Positions 1 to 40,856 of a DNA stretch of 64,000 nt are shown here, in pieces. A model generated the notes under the pieces. That model made no database searches and was not told the DNA's origin. It saw only the letters and a program-made list of their open reading frames with translations. Positions within the stretch are counted from its first letter, which is position 1. The number at the start of each line of letters is the position of its first letter. Location of the stretch: the NCBI GenBank assembly GCA_025267735.1, contig CM046303.1, forward strand, positions 18,714,403 to 18,778,402, in the 5' to 3' direction. Position numbers and translations under genes: made by a program. The stretch comes from Mactra quadrangularis. Its lineage: Eukaryota; Mollusca; Bivalvia; Venerida; Mactridae.

Positions 1-64
1 ACTTTTAGAAACTAGACTTTTGAACTGACCCAAATTTAATTGATAGGTTCCATTTACAAAGCAC

Positions 65-135
65 ATTGTGGGCTTAGTGCAAAACAGTAGTAACTCACAT
101 AACTTTTTTATATTGAGTTACAACCATCACACAGC
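65..135. repeat. Decayed hairpin related to 17630
   Basis: GCTTAGTGCAAAACAGTAGT and the inverse block TTGAGTTACAACCATC show the same layout as the hairpin at 17630, but the outer arms have decayed. Confidence 0.5.
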
Positions 136-2620
136 TTGCATTGATATGAACATTGGCATTTTCAGTTTACTGCCGTTTTTTCTATGAACAAGTTGAAGTA
201 TTGTTTTGCAAGCCCATTCTTTTTGGTAAAAATTTTTTTTAAACCATTTTTAAATACCAGTAATACTTTTCTCAATAATATTTTCTGATATTGTTCTTTA
301 AATTCTCTCTGCAACAAGATAAAGCACTCAATGAATTATTTCATATGATAGTGTCCTATTAAAATTCAAATGTCTATCAAATTACTTGTGATGTCTTCAT
401 TTATATGCAATGTTATGTCATATCAAATGTAGTTTAAAGCATTTGGACTCTGATTTTGTGAATCACTTTGCATTGAATAAAGTAAATTATAGTTTAACCT
501 GTCTCAAAACTAATGTCTCAAAAGCATTTTAAAAATTATTGGTAAAAAATTACAAGTCTGTCCTGTATGATCCATCGATTCAATTATCTGAAATGTTTTA
601 ATAGAAATTTCCATAAAATAATTATTGAGTTCATAATGACTTCTTCCAGAAAAAATCAACTATCTTGAGTTAATAATCTTAGTAGAAGCTAAGGTTTGAT
701 AATTACATGAGCAACAATGCCCATAGGCGAAATATGTCACAGTCTTCCATATTACACTGACTATAATAAATGAGTCCAGTTCCATGGTTATAGAATATAG
801 TTTTTAAGTATAACACTTTTACTGAATCTGACAAGCGCTAATAGTAATTTACGTCCTTTTAACCCATACCAAAATGCCCCGAGCCTTGTATTTACCAATA
901 ATACCTTATTAGGCAGTGATTCATTGATTGTAGGCTTTTCTTGATCCTTCAATTGAGATTTTTTCTCCAGATTATTAAGGTATAATGAACTCTCTGTCAT
1001 AGTGTTCCGTAGATGTAGAAAAACTCATTTATTTCACTCATGACAGACTTTGAAGATCTAGAGTTTCGGCATTTTTTCTCTTGGAAGTAATTTTTTCAGA
1101 ACATACTTATTGAATTTGTTTTATTTCATCTTATAAATGATGATATACTATCACTCATGTTTTGGTCATCACAAAATCTTGATTTTCTTGTAAGGCTTAG
1201 TTTATTCTGGGGGTCCATTTAGGACTTCTTTGTCTCATTAAAATGATCAGCACAATCTAAGCATCAATACACAAACTCTGGAATTGATGGGTGTCCGGTT
1301 GTCCAGGACAACCACTTTTGGCAACCTACAATTATTTTTGGGGGGGGGGGGCAACCAAAATTGTGCCACTGAGATTATAGTGCTTGCTTTTAAAATGATC
1401 TGTTTGGACAATCACTTTCATATCTTAATTTCGTAGATCGAATACAGTATAATCTGATTGATAAAACAACTTTAAAGACCATGTTCATGAAACATTTGAT
1501 TTCACTGGTTGTCTGATATTTAAGGGTGTTTGCATGTTGGCAAGAAAACGGTCATCTTGAGTCACTTAAAGTTACCACAATCTGTTCCACCACCTAACAT
1601 TTCACAACAGATAAATTAGACTGGGGGACAACAGTAAATCTTTGTAGACAGGGGGAACAAATTTGTATAGACTTTTGTCTTTACCTTTCCTCAATTCAAA
1701 TTTCTGAAAGAGGACTTTTGGTTTCATGACCAGGAACTTAAATTGTGAGAAAGTTATTTACAGAAAATCCCATGAAAGTTGGTTAAGTGAAATGTCTGCC
1801 TCATATATAACTATAAACTATTGAAATAGAGACTATAACTAATAAAACAAAAACAACTTTCAATAAAATGTAAAGATTTTCTATGTATGACATTTTAAAT
1901 GTTGTCAGTGTATCGGTACATGTATGACAAGTGCTGTCATAGCAACCTTTTAAACCTTTAGATGAACAAAAAATTGGTTGCATTGTCTTTTGTAAATTTT
2001 GTTTTGTTTTTGTAGTGAATAAACTTCAATCTGTGCTTGTACACTCTCAGTTTTTTGTGAATGACATTTTAGTTGTTTGCAAAAAAAAATTCTATAATGT
2101 TTTGAATCTTGTAGAGAGTCATGTCGCCAGTTATTATAATGTTTTGAAATGTCAACTTATCTGATTGTACTCTGGCCATTAGGCAAAAATATAAAATAAC
2201 TTTGGGATTACATGATTAACTTTCACAATGAATTCAAACTAGACTTTAAATACTGATTTTTATCAAAATTGTCATAATGCCTCAATGTCTGACAGCTTAA
2301 ACATGTTGATAGGGACGTGGGGACTTATCGTGGACTTATCAAGGTCTTATCAGGGACACATATAAAGGGTATAATGAATATTAAGGGTTTACATAATGAA
2401 AATGTTAATATATTGAAGAGATATGATTATTAACAGTTTATTTACATTATCTATAAGGAAATGTGACAAACATAGGTAATTGTTGATAAATCTAGGTGCC
2501 ACAATGTCCAGTACTTAATATGGTCAGTTTACAGATCAAAATAGGCACTTAGGTTAGTATACAAAATATTGGGTCATATCATTTTATAAGATTATTATGT
2601 TAAGTAATACATTGTTGTGT
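136..2620. other. AT-rich stretch without recognised gene
   Basis: Only a run of about a dozen G near 1338-1350 stands out. A 70-codon minus frame at 788-1000 looks mildly protein-like up to a possible AAG|GTATTA donor, but nothing supports it further. Confidence 0.5.
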
Positions 2621-2983
2621 TTAAAGCTACTTCTTCACAAATTTGGTTTAATATTTTTGATATTTTATAAATACCTGTTAGTGTCCAAAATGGCATTTAG
2701 AAAATTAATTCTTAATATTTTAAGACAAACTGACCTATTGATTGTGAGAAATGTAAAATATTAATCATATTATTCTTTAAAATTGTCTATACTGTTACTA
2801 ACAGGGAAAGTTTTTATACATAAAATCAACATAAATCATCCCCTGAAAGCAAAATGGTACAATCTTATTTAAGAACAATTTTGTACTATTTTAGCATGTC
2901 TGCTTCCAAAATGGTTCTATACAATTTTAGAGTTTTAACAAAAATTGATATTTAAATTGAAATTTGTGACAGAGTAGCTTTAA
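2621..2983. mobile_element. TTAA-flanked MITE
   Basis: TTAA-AGCTACTTCTTCACAAATTT at the left faces AAATTTGTGACAGAGTAGCT-TTAA at the right, giving inverted ends of about 22 bp with a few mismatches. The TTAA duplication suggests piggyBac-type insertion. The 363-bp interior codes nothing. Confidence 0.7.
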
Positions 2984-3329
2984 GTTAAGAAGTTATAAAG
3001 TGTTAAAGTATGAAGTAATGTTTAATGTGTTTATGTCATGCTGTACTTTAAAATAGTAATAGTTAGATCACTAAAACATCTACTAAATGTTACATCATCA
3101 TTCAAACATTAAAATACTGATAGAAATAAAAGTTTTGTTATCTTGTACAATGAAATGTGGGTTGTTCAATGAAAAATTAATCTGAAATTGTTGAACAGAA
3201 TTGAGCAAAACTGCTATAATTATGTATGAAAGTATGAAGTATGAAATTTCGATGTGTCCTCAACATAGATGTGAAATGATGTTATATCATATTTGAGTAT
3301 AAAATATCTCCTTTTTTTAATTGTTTTTT

Positions 3330-3555
3330 AACATTGTATTCAACACACATTAAGGTTATATAATACACGACGGTCACCTCTTCCTATTATAGCTTTCCTG
3401 GACACTTTTCTATCACCAGTACTAACTTACCCTACCACGAGGCCGACAACTCATGTATAGGGTTACAATGACCTACTGTGACTGTGCTCAAACCCGCGAT
3501 CTCCGGATTTGAAGTCAGACATGCTAACGACTGTGCCATGGCTGCGGCTTTAAAA
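3330..3555 (-). repeat. SINE family B', copy 1 (reverse)
   Basis: On the minus strand a different tRNA-like head (box B GGGTTTGAGCACAG) is joined to a body sharing blocks with family B, such as GTGTCCAGGAAAGCTAT and GGCCTCGTGGTAGGGTAAG. The 3' end is near 3330. Confidence 0.65.
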
Positions 3556-3729
3556 TAAATCTGACAAGTTCATTCGTTAGTATTAAAATTAAAAAATACT
3601 GGGTGATGTTGCTTTTTCTCCATTGAAGGAGAAGTTGCCTGCTTTTGTGAAAAGGTAAGCGAGACATAAGTAAAGGAAAATTATTCAGGAAATATAGTTT
3701 GGTGAGCAGGTGGTCATAAATAACAGATA

Positions 3730-3858
3730 CAGTAAAAGGTCCACTATTAGGATCACCAAAAATCTTTTCATCTTAAATTAAGCAAATAGGACTTAAAACT
3801 CATAAATATGCCTGATTTTGCAATTACCTAGGTGGTCTTTATTAGTGAAATGCCACTG
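3730..3858. mobile_element. Short MITE with imperfect CAGT ends, TA target
   Basis: CAGTAAAAGGTCCACTATTA at the left faces an imperfect inverse (minus strand CAGTGGCATTTCACTAATAA). TA flanks both sides. Pogo-like by ends. Confidence 0.45.
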
Positions 3859-4721
3859 TATATTTGATTGATAAAAGTATTAAGCCAAACTATCAAAGAA
3901 AAATAACAAGAGTTATGGAACTTACCTCAGTATCAATGTTTAAAACAATCCAAAATGATAGTAAATATATCCTTTAAAACAGAATGTTATAAAATCCGAG
4001 TGAATCACCTAGTTCATACATGTATATGTTAAAGTAATTAAAATGTACCTTATAACTTCACTAAAATATTTCTTGTTTTTATCTTTCATGTTCACTATGT
4101 TAACATTGGTTTGTTGCTGAAATTTATGGCCAAGAGCAAGTCACTCTGTCTGACAAGTTTTATACCACATGATAGCCAGTGGGCATTTATAGTTGAAGTA
4201 GGAGGATTCTTGTCTACATTTCCTTTGTTCAAAACTCAAACATTTCCCTTCCAGGCTAATTATAAAAGTTTTAAATTTTTAGTTGTTTTTGTTGAAAGAT
4301 GACTTTAATATTAATTGTTAAGGTTGTCAGCACTTCCTTGAAAACTGCTTATGTTTACTATGTGGGTTCTTTAAATTTGTCTCCATGTACTGACTTACAT
4401 GGTCATTTCTTGGTATAGCTTATAAGTATAATTCTGGCACTCTATGCATATTTAGAAGTTTATGTAGATTTTAATTTGGAAGTAAAAACAACACTCACTT
4501 TGTAAATCATGTATTGTGAAATCTAAAATATTCAACTGTCAATGGTGCAATAGTATATTAACCTCTGCGTTTAAAGTAGATATCTGTATCTAAATATATT
4601 ATGTACAGATGTTATCAAACAAATATCAAGTATTTAAATCAGTGGGGTTAATGTAGGCTCCACCTACAGTTGACAAAAATTTATATTATATTTATATTTA
4701 TTAAACTATATATGTTTCAAA

Positions 4722-5035
4722 CCAGTATCCTGTGTCAGATGATAACACGCAAGTCCACTGATTGAGAGGTTGTGGGTTAGATTCCTGGGCCGGGCATACT
4801 TTCGTGGAGCTTGTTCATGAAATTATTTCTATAGCAATTTTCCCTCCTATTACTGATTCTAAATCATGTAGGGCAGAAGTCAGTCACTGATGGAAGTATG
4901 CGCCTAGTAGTTGGTTAACAGCTAAATCCAGAGATTTAGCCTTTCCAGGAACAGTGAGTAGGTTGACTGACCACCATTATATGACCTATACAAAGTGTTG
5001 CTTTGGCATTAAACCCAACAAAAACAGACAAAGAA
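4722..5035 (+). repeat. SINE family A, copy 1
   Basis: A tRNA-derived SINE with a decayed head (box A lost, box B GGGTTAGATTCC). The body includes TAGTAGTTGGTTAACAGC and ends AAACCCAACAAAAAC. Confidence 0.75.
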
Positions 5036-5869
5036 AGATACTTATCTACAATAACTGCATGATTAGTGCAACGACAACAATTTTACTAGGATGGCACCAA
5101 TTCTTATTTTATAGATAGTAAATAGCACAATGGTTAAGATTGATTCAGATTATGATGCCTCATTATCAAAGGTCAAGGTCGTCTCACTAAAAATAAATAG
5201 TCAAATTAATAACTTGACAACCCTGGTTTCTATAGATTCACAAAATCATATAATTATGTGAATAGCTTGACCATAATAATTGTCAAAAGTTAATACCATT
5301 GGTGTATAAATGTCCTGTTCAGAAGAGCTTTTTCATTTTAAACTGTAAACAAAACCAAATATGTTTTATTTGTCTTGTCATGGAGGCAATATTGTTTTCT
5401 GTTGCTTTTATATTGCAATGCAAAAAAGGTGTTTCCTTCGCTGAGTGTTATTAATTATAGTCATGAAACAGTTTAATCATTCGCATGGGAAACCGTACTC
5501 ATAAACCTAACTCTTATATTCTCGATTCTACTGCAATAACAATGCTTTTGTTACATTCTTTTATAGCTTTACAGCTTTTTCATACAAAAACAAAAAATGT
5601 TATGAAAAATCTTGAAGCCATTTAATCTCTCTTTAAAGTTTTAATACTAGATGTTTTCTCTCTCCTCTGTATTTACAAGCACTGTTTGAAGCCTTGAATC
5701 CTGATAAAATGTTTCCCTCTACTAGACTGATTGTCTGCAATGTTTCCTAGTAAAGTGGTCACTTGTTGATCATTAAGATCAATTATGGCATCAAGGATAT
5801 GGTCAGATTGTTGGAGCCGACCTCAGTTCACCAACTATCATTATTCTTTCTGTTTTCCCAGGGTTCAAT

Positions 5870-5975
5870 TCAAATGAACCAATCAGATTAGCTTATTCAG
5901 ATACACCAACCAATCAGATTAGCTTATTATGACACATCAACCAATCAGAGTAGATTATTCTGACACAGCATTTGT
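5870..5975. repeat. 31-bp triplet repeat with CCAAT motifs
   Basis: AACCAATCAG occurs at 5877, 5908 and 5939, exactly 31 bp apart, within units like CAGATTAGCTTATT. The motif equals the NF-Y box, but no promoter or gene start is recognised nearby. Confidence 0.6.
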
Positions 5976-6788
5976 TTTTGTCTGGATTCCAACATGCTTC
6001 TTAACTACAGGCTGTCTATGATAAATGCTTGTTTTTCTGATGGTATTAATAATCTTCTACATCATATTTTCATGTTCACTTTGTAACTGTCGGATCTCAA
6101 GACTACAGAAATACACGGGAATATGGGAATTAAGATTAGAATATGATTCAAACTGAGGGAAGCAGCCAGAAGTTCAGGTAGTTCTGATGACCTCCTTTTC
6201 TAAATTTCATAAGAAAAAATTAGATTAGTGGTATGAATCCAGTGATTTCTAAACTTCTCTCTAAACTGTTGGTACCTGAGAAAAAAAGGTTTATTGACCA
6301 TACATACCCAGAGTAGTTGTTATTTTATGATGAGTAGTTGGTCATTTTTAAACTGATATATCTTTCTGGGGGTTTCAATATCAAAGAACTTCATCAAAGG
6401 TATAATTATTTCTCTGAAAAATGTAAAAAAAAATTCAACTTAAAAATTACCATCAACATTATTGAAGCAGACCCCCCCCACCCTCTGCATGTAAAAACAG
6501 ACAGTCTTCATAAGTTTAATATATGCATTAATTTATAAATTATCATAATTTCTATTCAGGCCAATAAAATAGACATATCTATACTTTGTAGCTTCATTGT
6601 ACCTTGTATTTCTCTAGTTTCACTTCATTTAGGAATTAATCTTTACCTTTTATTAGATTTCTGCTGTTCTGGGGATTTAAATTTAAGTCTAAGACTGGCA
6701 AATTTGAGTTAGTTGTCACCTTCATTAAGCCATATCCTGACTTGAGCAGCCAAGAAAAATGTCTAAAAATTATAATGTTGCGGGGATA

Positions 6789-6960
6789 CAGTAAAACTCG
6801 GATATAACATACTTGCTGGGCCATAGAAAAAAGGTATGTTATAACCGAGGTATGTTATATCCATATAGCATACTAAGTATGTTATATAATAAGGATGAAA
6901 AAACGGGCCAGAAAAAATGGTATGTTTTAACCGAGTGTATGTTATATCCGAGTTTTACTG
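6789..6960. mobile_element. MITE with perfect 25-bp inverted ends, TA target
   Basis: CAGTAAAACTCGGATATAAC at the left is mirrored exactly at the right (24-25 bp), both flanked by TA. Ends beginning CAGTAAAACTC with TA duplication are typical of pogo/Tigger-type elements. The 172-bp interior repeats the GTATGTTATA motif. Confidence 0.82.
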
Positions 6961-7054
6961 TATATACTTTGGCAGTTGTCACATGTGTAAAGAAGCCATT
7001 TATTGTGCTTCTCTTGCTGGGCTTGGGAACACAGGTTTGACTGATAAAATATTT

Positions 7055-7245
7055 TGTCCTGATCATTTTTCACATTTTAAATGTAGTGAATTTAGTGTAT
7101 TAACCTTGGTCACTTTGTACTGGTCATTTTTCACAAATTCCTTGCAAAGGATATAGGATATGGTCATTCCATAGTGGTCATTTTTCACTCTCAGTGCAAT
7201 GGGTATTATAGTACATGGTCATTTTGTAGTGGTCATTTTTCACCT
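7055..7245. repeat. Degenerate tandem repeat of about 57 bp
   Basis: GGTCATTTTTCAC-like blocks lie at 7061, 7122, 7176 and 7231, with a weaker GGTCATT in between. About four decayed units. Confidence 0.55.
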
Positions 7246-8439
7246 GGACTTGGCATGTGTTTTTTTGCTATGAATGGAATTTGACTTTTTGATCTTGCTG
7301 TAAGCCAGGGCTGTTGTTAATTGATATTTGCAGGTAGTTGAAATTGCCATGTATCAATTAAATGGTTGGAGACAGAGAATTAAATGTTTAATGTTAACAT
7401 CTGTTCAGGCATTTCTAATGGCGACTCAGTTAGATTATGTACTTAATGTTTGCATGGGTTAGTATTTAAATCTTGACAAGTTTTGTTGTCCACTATTCGG
7501 GATATAATCAGTGTCAATTAATTAATCTATTAAAAAGTTTAGGCCAGAGTCCCATAAAATACCAGCTGCCCTTTTAGATAATCTATTTGACTCAGTTATT
7601 CACAATTTTCTCATGCACGTTTTGATTGACCACCATCTTAAATCTCATACAGGTAATTTGTGGCCCTGACAACTTTTCCATGTTTTTTCAAGGTTTCCAG
7701 GCTAGAGCATGGAAAACCATGGAAAATTTGTCCAAATACTCCATGCTCCAAGTTCCATGATTTTCCATGGAAATTTTGCTGCATACATTGTAACATGGAG
7801 TACTGTGTTTCATTATTTTCTCTAGCAGGTATTGTGTGCCCACCATCTGTAGTCTCATTACATGTACTTGAAGGTGTGGCTACAATAACAAATCATTCCC
7901 ATAGCCTTGTATTCAATAAATACAGAAAACAATATAAGCACAAGTTTGGAAAGGCAAATAGAATCTCTTACCCACTACTGATATGATGTCTTATGCATAA
8001 AAACTTGCACCTATTCTTTATTCTATGAGTATTAAAATATTATATTTAATATGAAATATTGCTTGATATTTCTAAAAAAATAAGGATTGTTATAATCATA
8101 CATGTATAGATCTATTACTCATACATTCTCTATTGTTTAAGAAATTAATATCAAAACTGAACCATACATTATGATTGACAAGACTGAGTGAATGTTGACA
8201 GGTTGAGGACAAACAGTCTAATATACATTTAATGACAAGTGAAAACTATAGGTTTATAATATACTTAATACAGTGGAACTGTGTTGACAGACCATGTTGA
8301 TGACATGACTAAATATCCATTGTTTACGACAGTCTAATATACATTCTTAAACATGCCTGTTTAATTGTTTGTCCTGAGTAGTCAATCTTGTGATCAATGA
8401 AAGAGGGTTAAAAGGCTGCTTCCATTTACTGTTCAGTCA
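7246..8439. other. Stretch without recognised gene
   Basis: A foldback of CCATGGAAAAT near 7700-7770 is the only structure seen. The 108-codon frame at 7660-7986 crosses it and has no support. Confidence 0.5.
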
Positions 8440-8625
8440 ACTTTACAATTTTGTTTATGTACCATAAATCCTTATTATTGAAATTACCTTCAAGCAGGTG
8501 ACCCTTGCAGTGCCCATTTACACCTGAGTGGAGTTCAACTACTGTAAGTAAATTGCTTGCTAAGGAAATAAGCAGTGCCCCTTGTGGATTCGAACCCAGT
8601 ACCTCTCTATCCCTAAGCCTGTAAA
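8440..8625 (-). repeat. SINE family C, copy 1 (reverse)
   Basis: The minus strand carries GGGTTCGAATCCAC as box B and a body with CACTCAGGTGTAAATGGG. It is related to the copies at 15115, 30760 and 46785. Confidence 0.6.
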
Positions 8626-9419
8626 TATCTATGAACTTAAGTTCTTAATATTGAGGTTTAACTGTATATGAGAATCAATGAGAGGTGGACAGTAAATTAT
8701 TATAAATGACAAGATATAAACATTATATGAACAATGATTTGGTGACTTATTGTCTACTTAAACCTTTTAAATATACAATACATTATTTATTGTTAGCTAA
8801 ATGATTATAAGTGTATTGTGATCTGATAGTGGAACAATGATAACTAGTCTCATACAGGTACTTGTATGTGGATTTGACCAATATATTTTATAGTGTAACA
8901 GTGGACATTAGTCTCATACAGGTAATTAAAAGAGACCAATGTGAAAATTTGGCCAAAATATAATTGTTCAATTTTATTTAACTGCCTGTGGTACAATATA
9001 TTAATCTGACTCTGATTTAAATACTTAATATTTGTTTGATAATCTCTATGCAAAATTAGGCCAATGACAGTTGGAAAAAAAACAAATATAAAGTGTAAAA
9101 AATACCTCTAGTCTCATACAGTTCCTTTTAGGTGGTGTTGTTCAGTTCTTCAGGCTAGTGGGTTAGGGCAATAACCACAAATACAGCATTGGGACTGCTA
9201 TGTCATATATCATAATCTTTAAGAGTAATTGATATGTTATGATTGATAGTAAGATGTATTTCTTGTACTACAATGGTCATATACAGTTTATATAATATGA
9301 CAATATAATATTAAAATGATAGATATATTTATTATAACCCTTATAATCATGTAAGACATCAATCATCTAGCTCTGTCAATGATACCAGGATTCTATATAG
9401 TCAAACGTCCTAACCACAG

Positions 9420-9880
9420 CCAACTATGAACAACATACAACTTGAAACAGTAGTCCCTTCTATGAAGCAGTCCCCTCAATATAACAGTCCTTCCATAAAA
9501 CCGACCCATTTTTACAACAATCTCCTTTATATAACAGTCCACTCCTTACAACAGCAGCACCCCAACAATAACCATCTGACAATGAAGCCACCTACAGACA
9601 TTAGCAATCGGCCATCTCCCAAACTACAAGCCCCCCATTATGTAACTACAGCCACCAGTCAGGTTTATTACTGCGACCTCTCTTTAAAAGACATAAGTTT
9701 TAGTACAACAACCAGCTATGAACAACTGCCACTTCAAAACAGTTGTCAACTCCCAACTTCTACAACCTTTGAAGAATAGCCTCCTCCATACGGCTGCAAC
9801 CTTTATAAAGCAGTCACCTGTCAACAACAGCCTCAGCCACACAGCATCAAAATCTATAGAGCAGTCTCTAGTCATCAACA
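9420..9880. repeat. Degenerate CAACAGTC-rich simple repeat
   Basis: Short units resembling ACAACAGTCCCTCCTATAA recur loosely through the stretch. The 117-codon frame at 9426-9779 (Gln/Pro/Ser/Thr-rich) follows from this repeat and has no splice support. Confidence 0.5.
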
Positions 9881-9924
9881 GTTCTTTATGATCGAAACTA
9901 TCATGTTTTAATTATATTTTTCAG

Positions 9925-37087
<27,163 letters not shown>

Positions 37088-38145
37088 ACACTATAGTTAG
37101 ACAAAATGGACCTGATACTGAGTTTAGAAAGTCACTTCAGTAAAGCTCCTCTTTAAGGACCATCAAATCAATAGCGGAGGGGTTTAATATAGGGGCTATT
37201 TACTTCTCAAATTAAGGATTTGGACTTAAAAATAGCAAAAAGCATGTAACTTTTCAATAACAAATGTGATTTTTATAGCAGAACTTTTCTATACAACATT
37301 TTGAATATTTTTTTTATGTGTAACCAACAATTGGCTTAAAACACTTGGATAAAACTTGTGTCTCTTTGTGAAGGTAATAATTTACTAGCTTATTTAAATA
37401 GCTGTAAACGTTGAGGAAAATGAGTAATGTGTCAAGTTGAGTTTGTCTAACTATATCTTAAAACTAATTATTGAATTTATTTGCTGAAAAACTCACCTGA
37501 TCAAGACTTGAGGTAATGCAACAAATAAGAAATCTGATGCAAGTGCTAATGTTTTTAACAACATTAAGTTTGGAACTCATTTTGGAGCAATTTTGTCTCT
37601 GAAATATAACATACTGAGATTCTAGGTGCCAGTGATCATGTGCTGAAGATATAACTATGTTGAAACTTGTACAGAATTTAACTTTTTTACATAGTATTGG
37701 CTGACCCTGCTGTTTTACATGTACTTGTACTTGGCTCCATATTACTGGTAGGATTGTATAGTTACATGTTTACCCCACACCTTATGCTGCCCAATATATG
37801 ACCAATATATGCAACAAATTAATATTGAACATTAATGAATCAGTCATTTGTAGCAAGCATACCCCAAGTTCCTTCTATTTTTGGTGCAAGAATGTTTCCC
37901 CTGCTTTTCTCTGGACTGCCCTAGGGTGTGAATCCATGTTACAAATGATTGGTTCATAAGAAACTCAGAGGAAAGATTGAGCATTGCCTAAATATTCCTT
38001 ACCAAACTTTAAATGTTATTGGTCAGTGTATTTGCTGATCTATCAGTTTTTAACATATTTGGCTTCATATTCGCTTTGTATTGTTACCTATACATGTCCC
38101 TCTTTGTCCCAAATTTGCAATAAACTTGTACTGGACATTTAGAGT
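37088..38145 (+). other. Probable 3' UTR with poly(A) signal
   Basis: About 1 kb of unique AT-rich sequence follows the stop codon. An AATAAA hexamer lies at 38119-38124, the first convincing poly(A) signal downstream. No transposon was recognised in this stretch. The exact end is inferred. Confidence 0.4.
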
Positions 38146-38558
38146 GAAATTTGCAGAATTCATTGTCTCATTTGTGTTTGGCAAATTTCTGTAAATAATA
38201 CTAACAAACCATTCTTGGAACTGACATTTTGCTTATCCACTGAAGTTTATTCGGTCAAGTGGCCTCAGGTGGGGGTGTAAGAAACTACTTTTATCATTGT
38301 TTGGAGATACATTTGTAGTTAACCTAATTTATCTCTTTTATTGGTAAATTGAGAGAAATGTTATTGGTCAATCATGTGTATCCCGCTATGGACTGATTTT
38401 ATAAATGTCAAGATAAAATTGAAATGTCTATTGGTACTAAGGTTTTATATATAACATGTTATATATTATAATAATTAACCATGGTGGAAGAATTTATTTG
38501 AATTATGTAAAGACATATATTTTTATGACAAGTACATGTACACATATTCCTTTTTAGC

Positions 38559-39515
38559 TTGACTATTCGAAGAATAGTAAGAGCTATCCTACTCACCCCG
38601 GCGTTGGTTAAAGTTTTTTAAAAAGGCTATTATCTTGTATACCGTCAAAGATATTTGCTTCAAACCTCACATACTTACTTACTGTGACACAGGGCATATC
38701 CCTGACAAGTTACATAACTCTGTCAACAGTAATTTCAGAGTTATGCCCCTTTTTCACTTAGAAATATTGGTTAAAGTATGCATGCAAGCCCTGTTCTCCA
38801 AAACTAATTCAGATATCAGTTTAAAAATTCTCACAAATATTAACAATGATAATGAGAGCTTGTATCAACAAGTGCCATAACTCTATAAAGCTTTCTGGCA
38901 TTATTATCCATTTTTGGACTTGGAAAATCTTTGTTACACTTCTGCATGACAGTTGCTATCTACAAAACTAACTCACATATCAAGTTGAAACCTCACACAG
39001 ATACTTAGTATAAAAATATGAGGTTGTATCACTAGGTCCCATAACTCTATTAGTTTTTTCAACAGAATTATGCCCCTTTTTGGAATTAAAAATTTTGGTT
39101 AAAGTTCTTCAAGTAAGTTCTTATCTCCAATACTAACTAACATATCACTTTGAATCTTCTCACAAACATTTAGGCTAAATATCCGAGCTTGTATCAACAA
39201 GTGCCATAACTATATGAAGCTTTATTACAAAATTATCCTCCTTTATCGACTTACAAAATGTTGCTTTAACTTTCCAATGTAAGTTGCTTTCTCCAAAAGT
39301 AACTCAGATATCGGGTTGAAACTTCACACAAATACTAACTATGAACATATGAGCTTCTATCACTAGGTCCCATAACTCTTTGTACTTTTTGGAAAGAATT
39401 ATGCCCCTTTGTGGACTTAGGGACTTACATGCAATACTTTTGGACTATCACATTGCTTTCTTCTAGCATTATTCGAATAGTCGAGCATTGGCTGTCTTAC
39501 GGACAACTCTTGTTT
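38559..39515 (+). repeat. Composite element with inverted ends and five inner units
   Basis: It begins GCTTGACTATTCGAAGAATA and ends with ATTATTCGAATAGTCGAGC and ACGGACAACTCTTGTT, so a GACTATTCGAA block is inverted at the ends. Inside, a motif like GTGCCATAACTCT recurs at about 38710, 38873, 39039, 39203 and 39369 (about 165 bp apart), each followed by an ATTATGCCCCTTT-like block. Repeats of this kind are familiar from bivalve DNA. Confidence 0.65.
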
Positions 39516-40856
39516 TCTTCTAGTAAGAACCTATCAATTCATGCTTTTGAATGATTTCAATATTTTACAAGTGGTTTTCTTTAGTGTCGATAACTTTACA
39601 AGTCTATTGTAGTTTGTTTTGACATTTAATTAGGGACTTTTGTCAGTTATCTTTTCTTGATAAAATCTGAAGCAATCCAATTGGTAAGTAGATCCTACCA
39701 GTTGGAATCCTCGGATTTTATCATTGAAATTTTATGTAAGGGTAATAAATATTTCATATAAAATCTTACTTGTTAATTAGGTATTAACAATAGTGATGAA
39801 ATTTAGATAGTTCTTTATCCTAACAATACTTAGCTTGAGTTTTAAACAAACTAAATGATTTACAAAAAAGTTATATAAGATTAATTGACAAATTAATTGA
39901 CATTGATAAGTGAGGGTAAAATCCAAGTAATCCAACCGATTGGACCTACCTATTTGAAGAGTATACAAGGGAAATAACTGACTAAGGTCCCTTGTTACAT
40001 CATTTAGAAATGTTTACTAAATTGCACTTCCCCATCCTATTTGTTCAGGTTTTACAATTAAAGTTAGAATTTCCTATCACTGGTAATTTAAACATTTTGA
40101 TAAATGGGAATCAAAGTATTGGAATAAATTCCCATTTCCAGTTCTCTGCAACAAAAAAAACAAGTTTTGCATCTTTAGTTTATCAATGTATTGTATAGAT
40201 TAGGGGTAAATATGAGTTAAAGAAGGGCCTATGAGGTTAAGGGATTTTATTGGAAAACTTACATTAACCACACTTATTTATATACTCAATATTTCTTCAA
40301 TATTCCCCTGGCCTGAATAATTCTTTAGTGTGAATGTCTCATGCACTCATTCTTAGAACATTGAACTTATTCAAAAAAACATTCACAAGTTGTATGTTGG
40401 AACTCGACTGTAGTACTTATTGGATAGTGACCTTTCTGAGGTGAGACCATACTCAATAATTCTGACCTTTGAACCTTGAGATAAGATAATTATATTTCTT
40501 TGACAGTTTTGTCTAGATCTATTATCAAGAATCACAATACAATGAATAAGTAGTTTATATGTACATGTATATTGATATGTGGGAACATGTGTTACTGAAG
40601 TCACATTGCTTGAAACTTTGTTTTATTTGCCTTCCAAAGTTGATAATTGTTGGTTACCTCCCACGACTGTAATTAGGTAGTTACTGTTTTCATATACATG
40701 TATATAGGGCTGTATCAATATTGTAAAACCTGGCTTATATGACCACAAAAAAACTTATATTGCAATAGGTGTTGGTTTTTGGTAGATAAGTGAAGCAGGA
40801 ATTAATGCACATGAATACATTCAAATGGATCAACATCATTATACACATGTATGTAT

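Noticed and set aside
788..1000. 70-codon minus frame with a possible donor inside
   Set aside because: Composition is plausible, but a single unsupported short frame without acceptor or homologue is not enough.
9426..9779. 117-codon frame rich in Gln, Pro, Ser and Thr, just before the membrane-segment exon
   Set aside because: It comes from a degenerate CAACAGTC-type repeat, ends in a stop before the exon, and has no donor that would join it.
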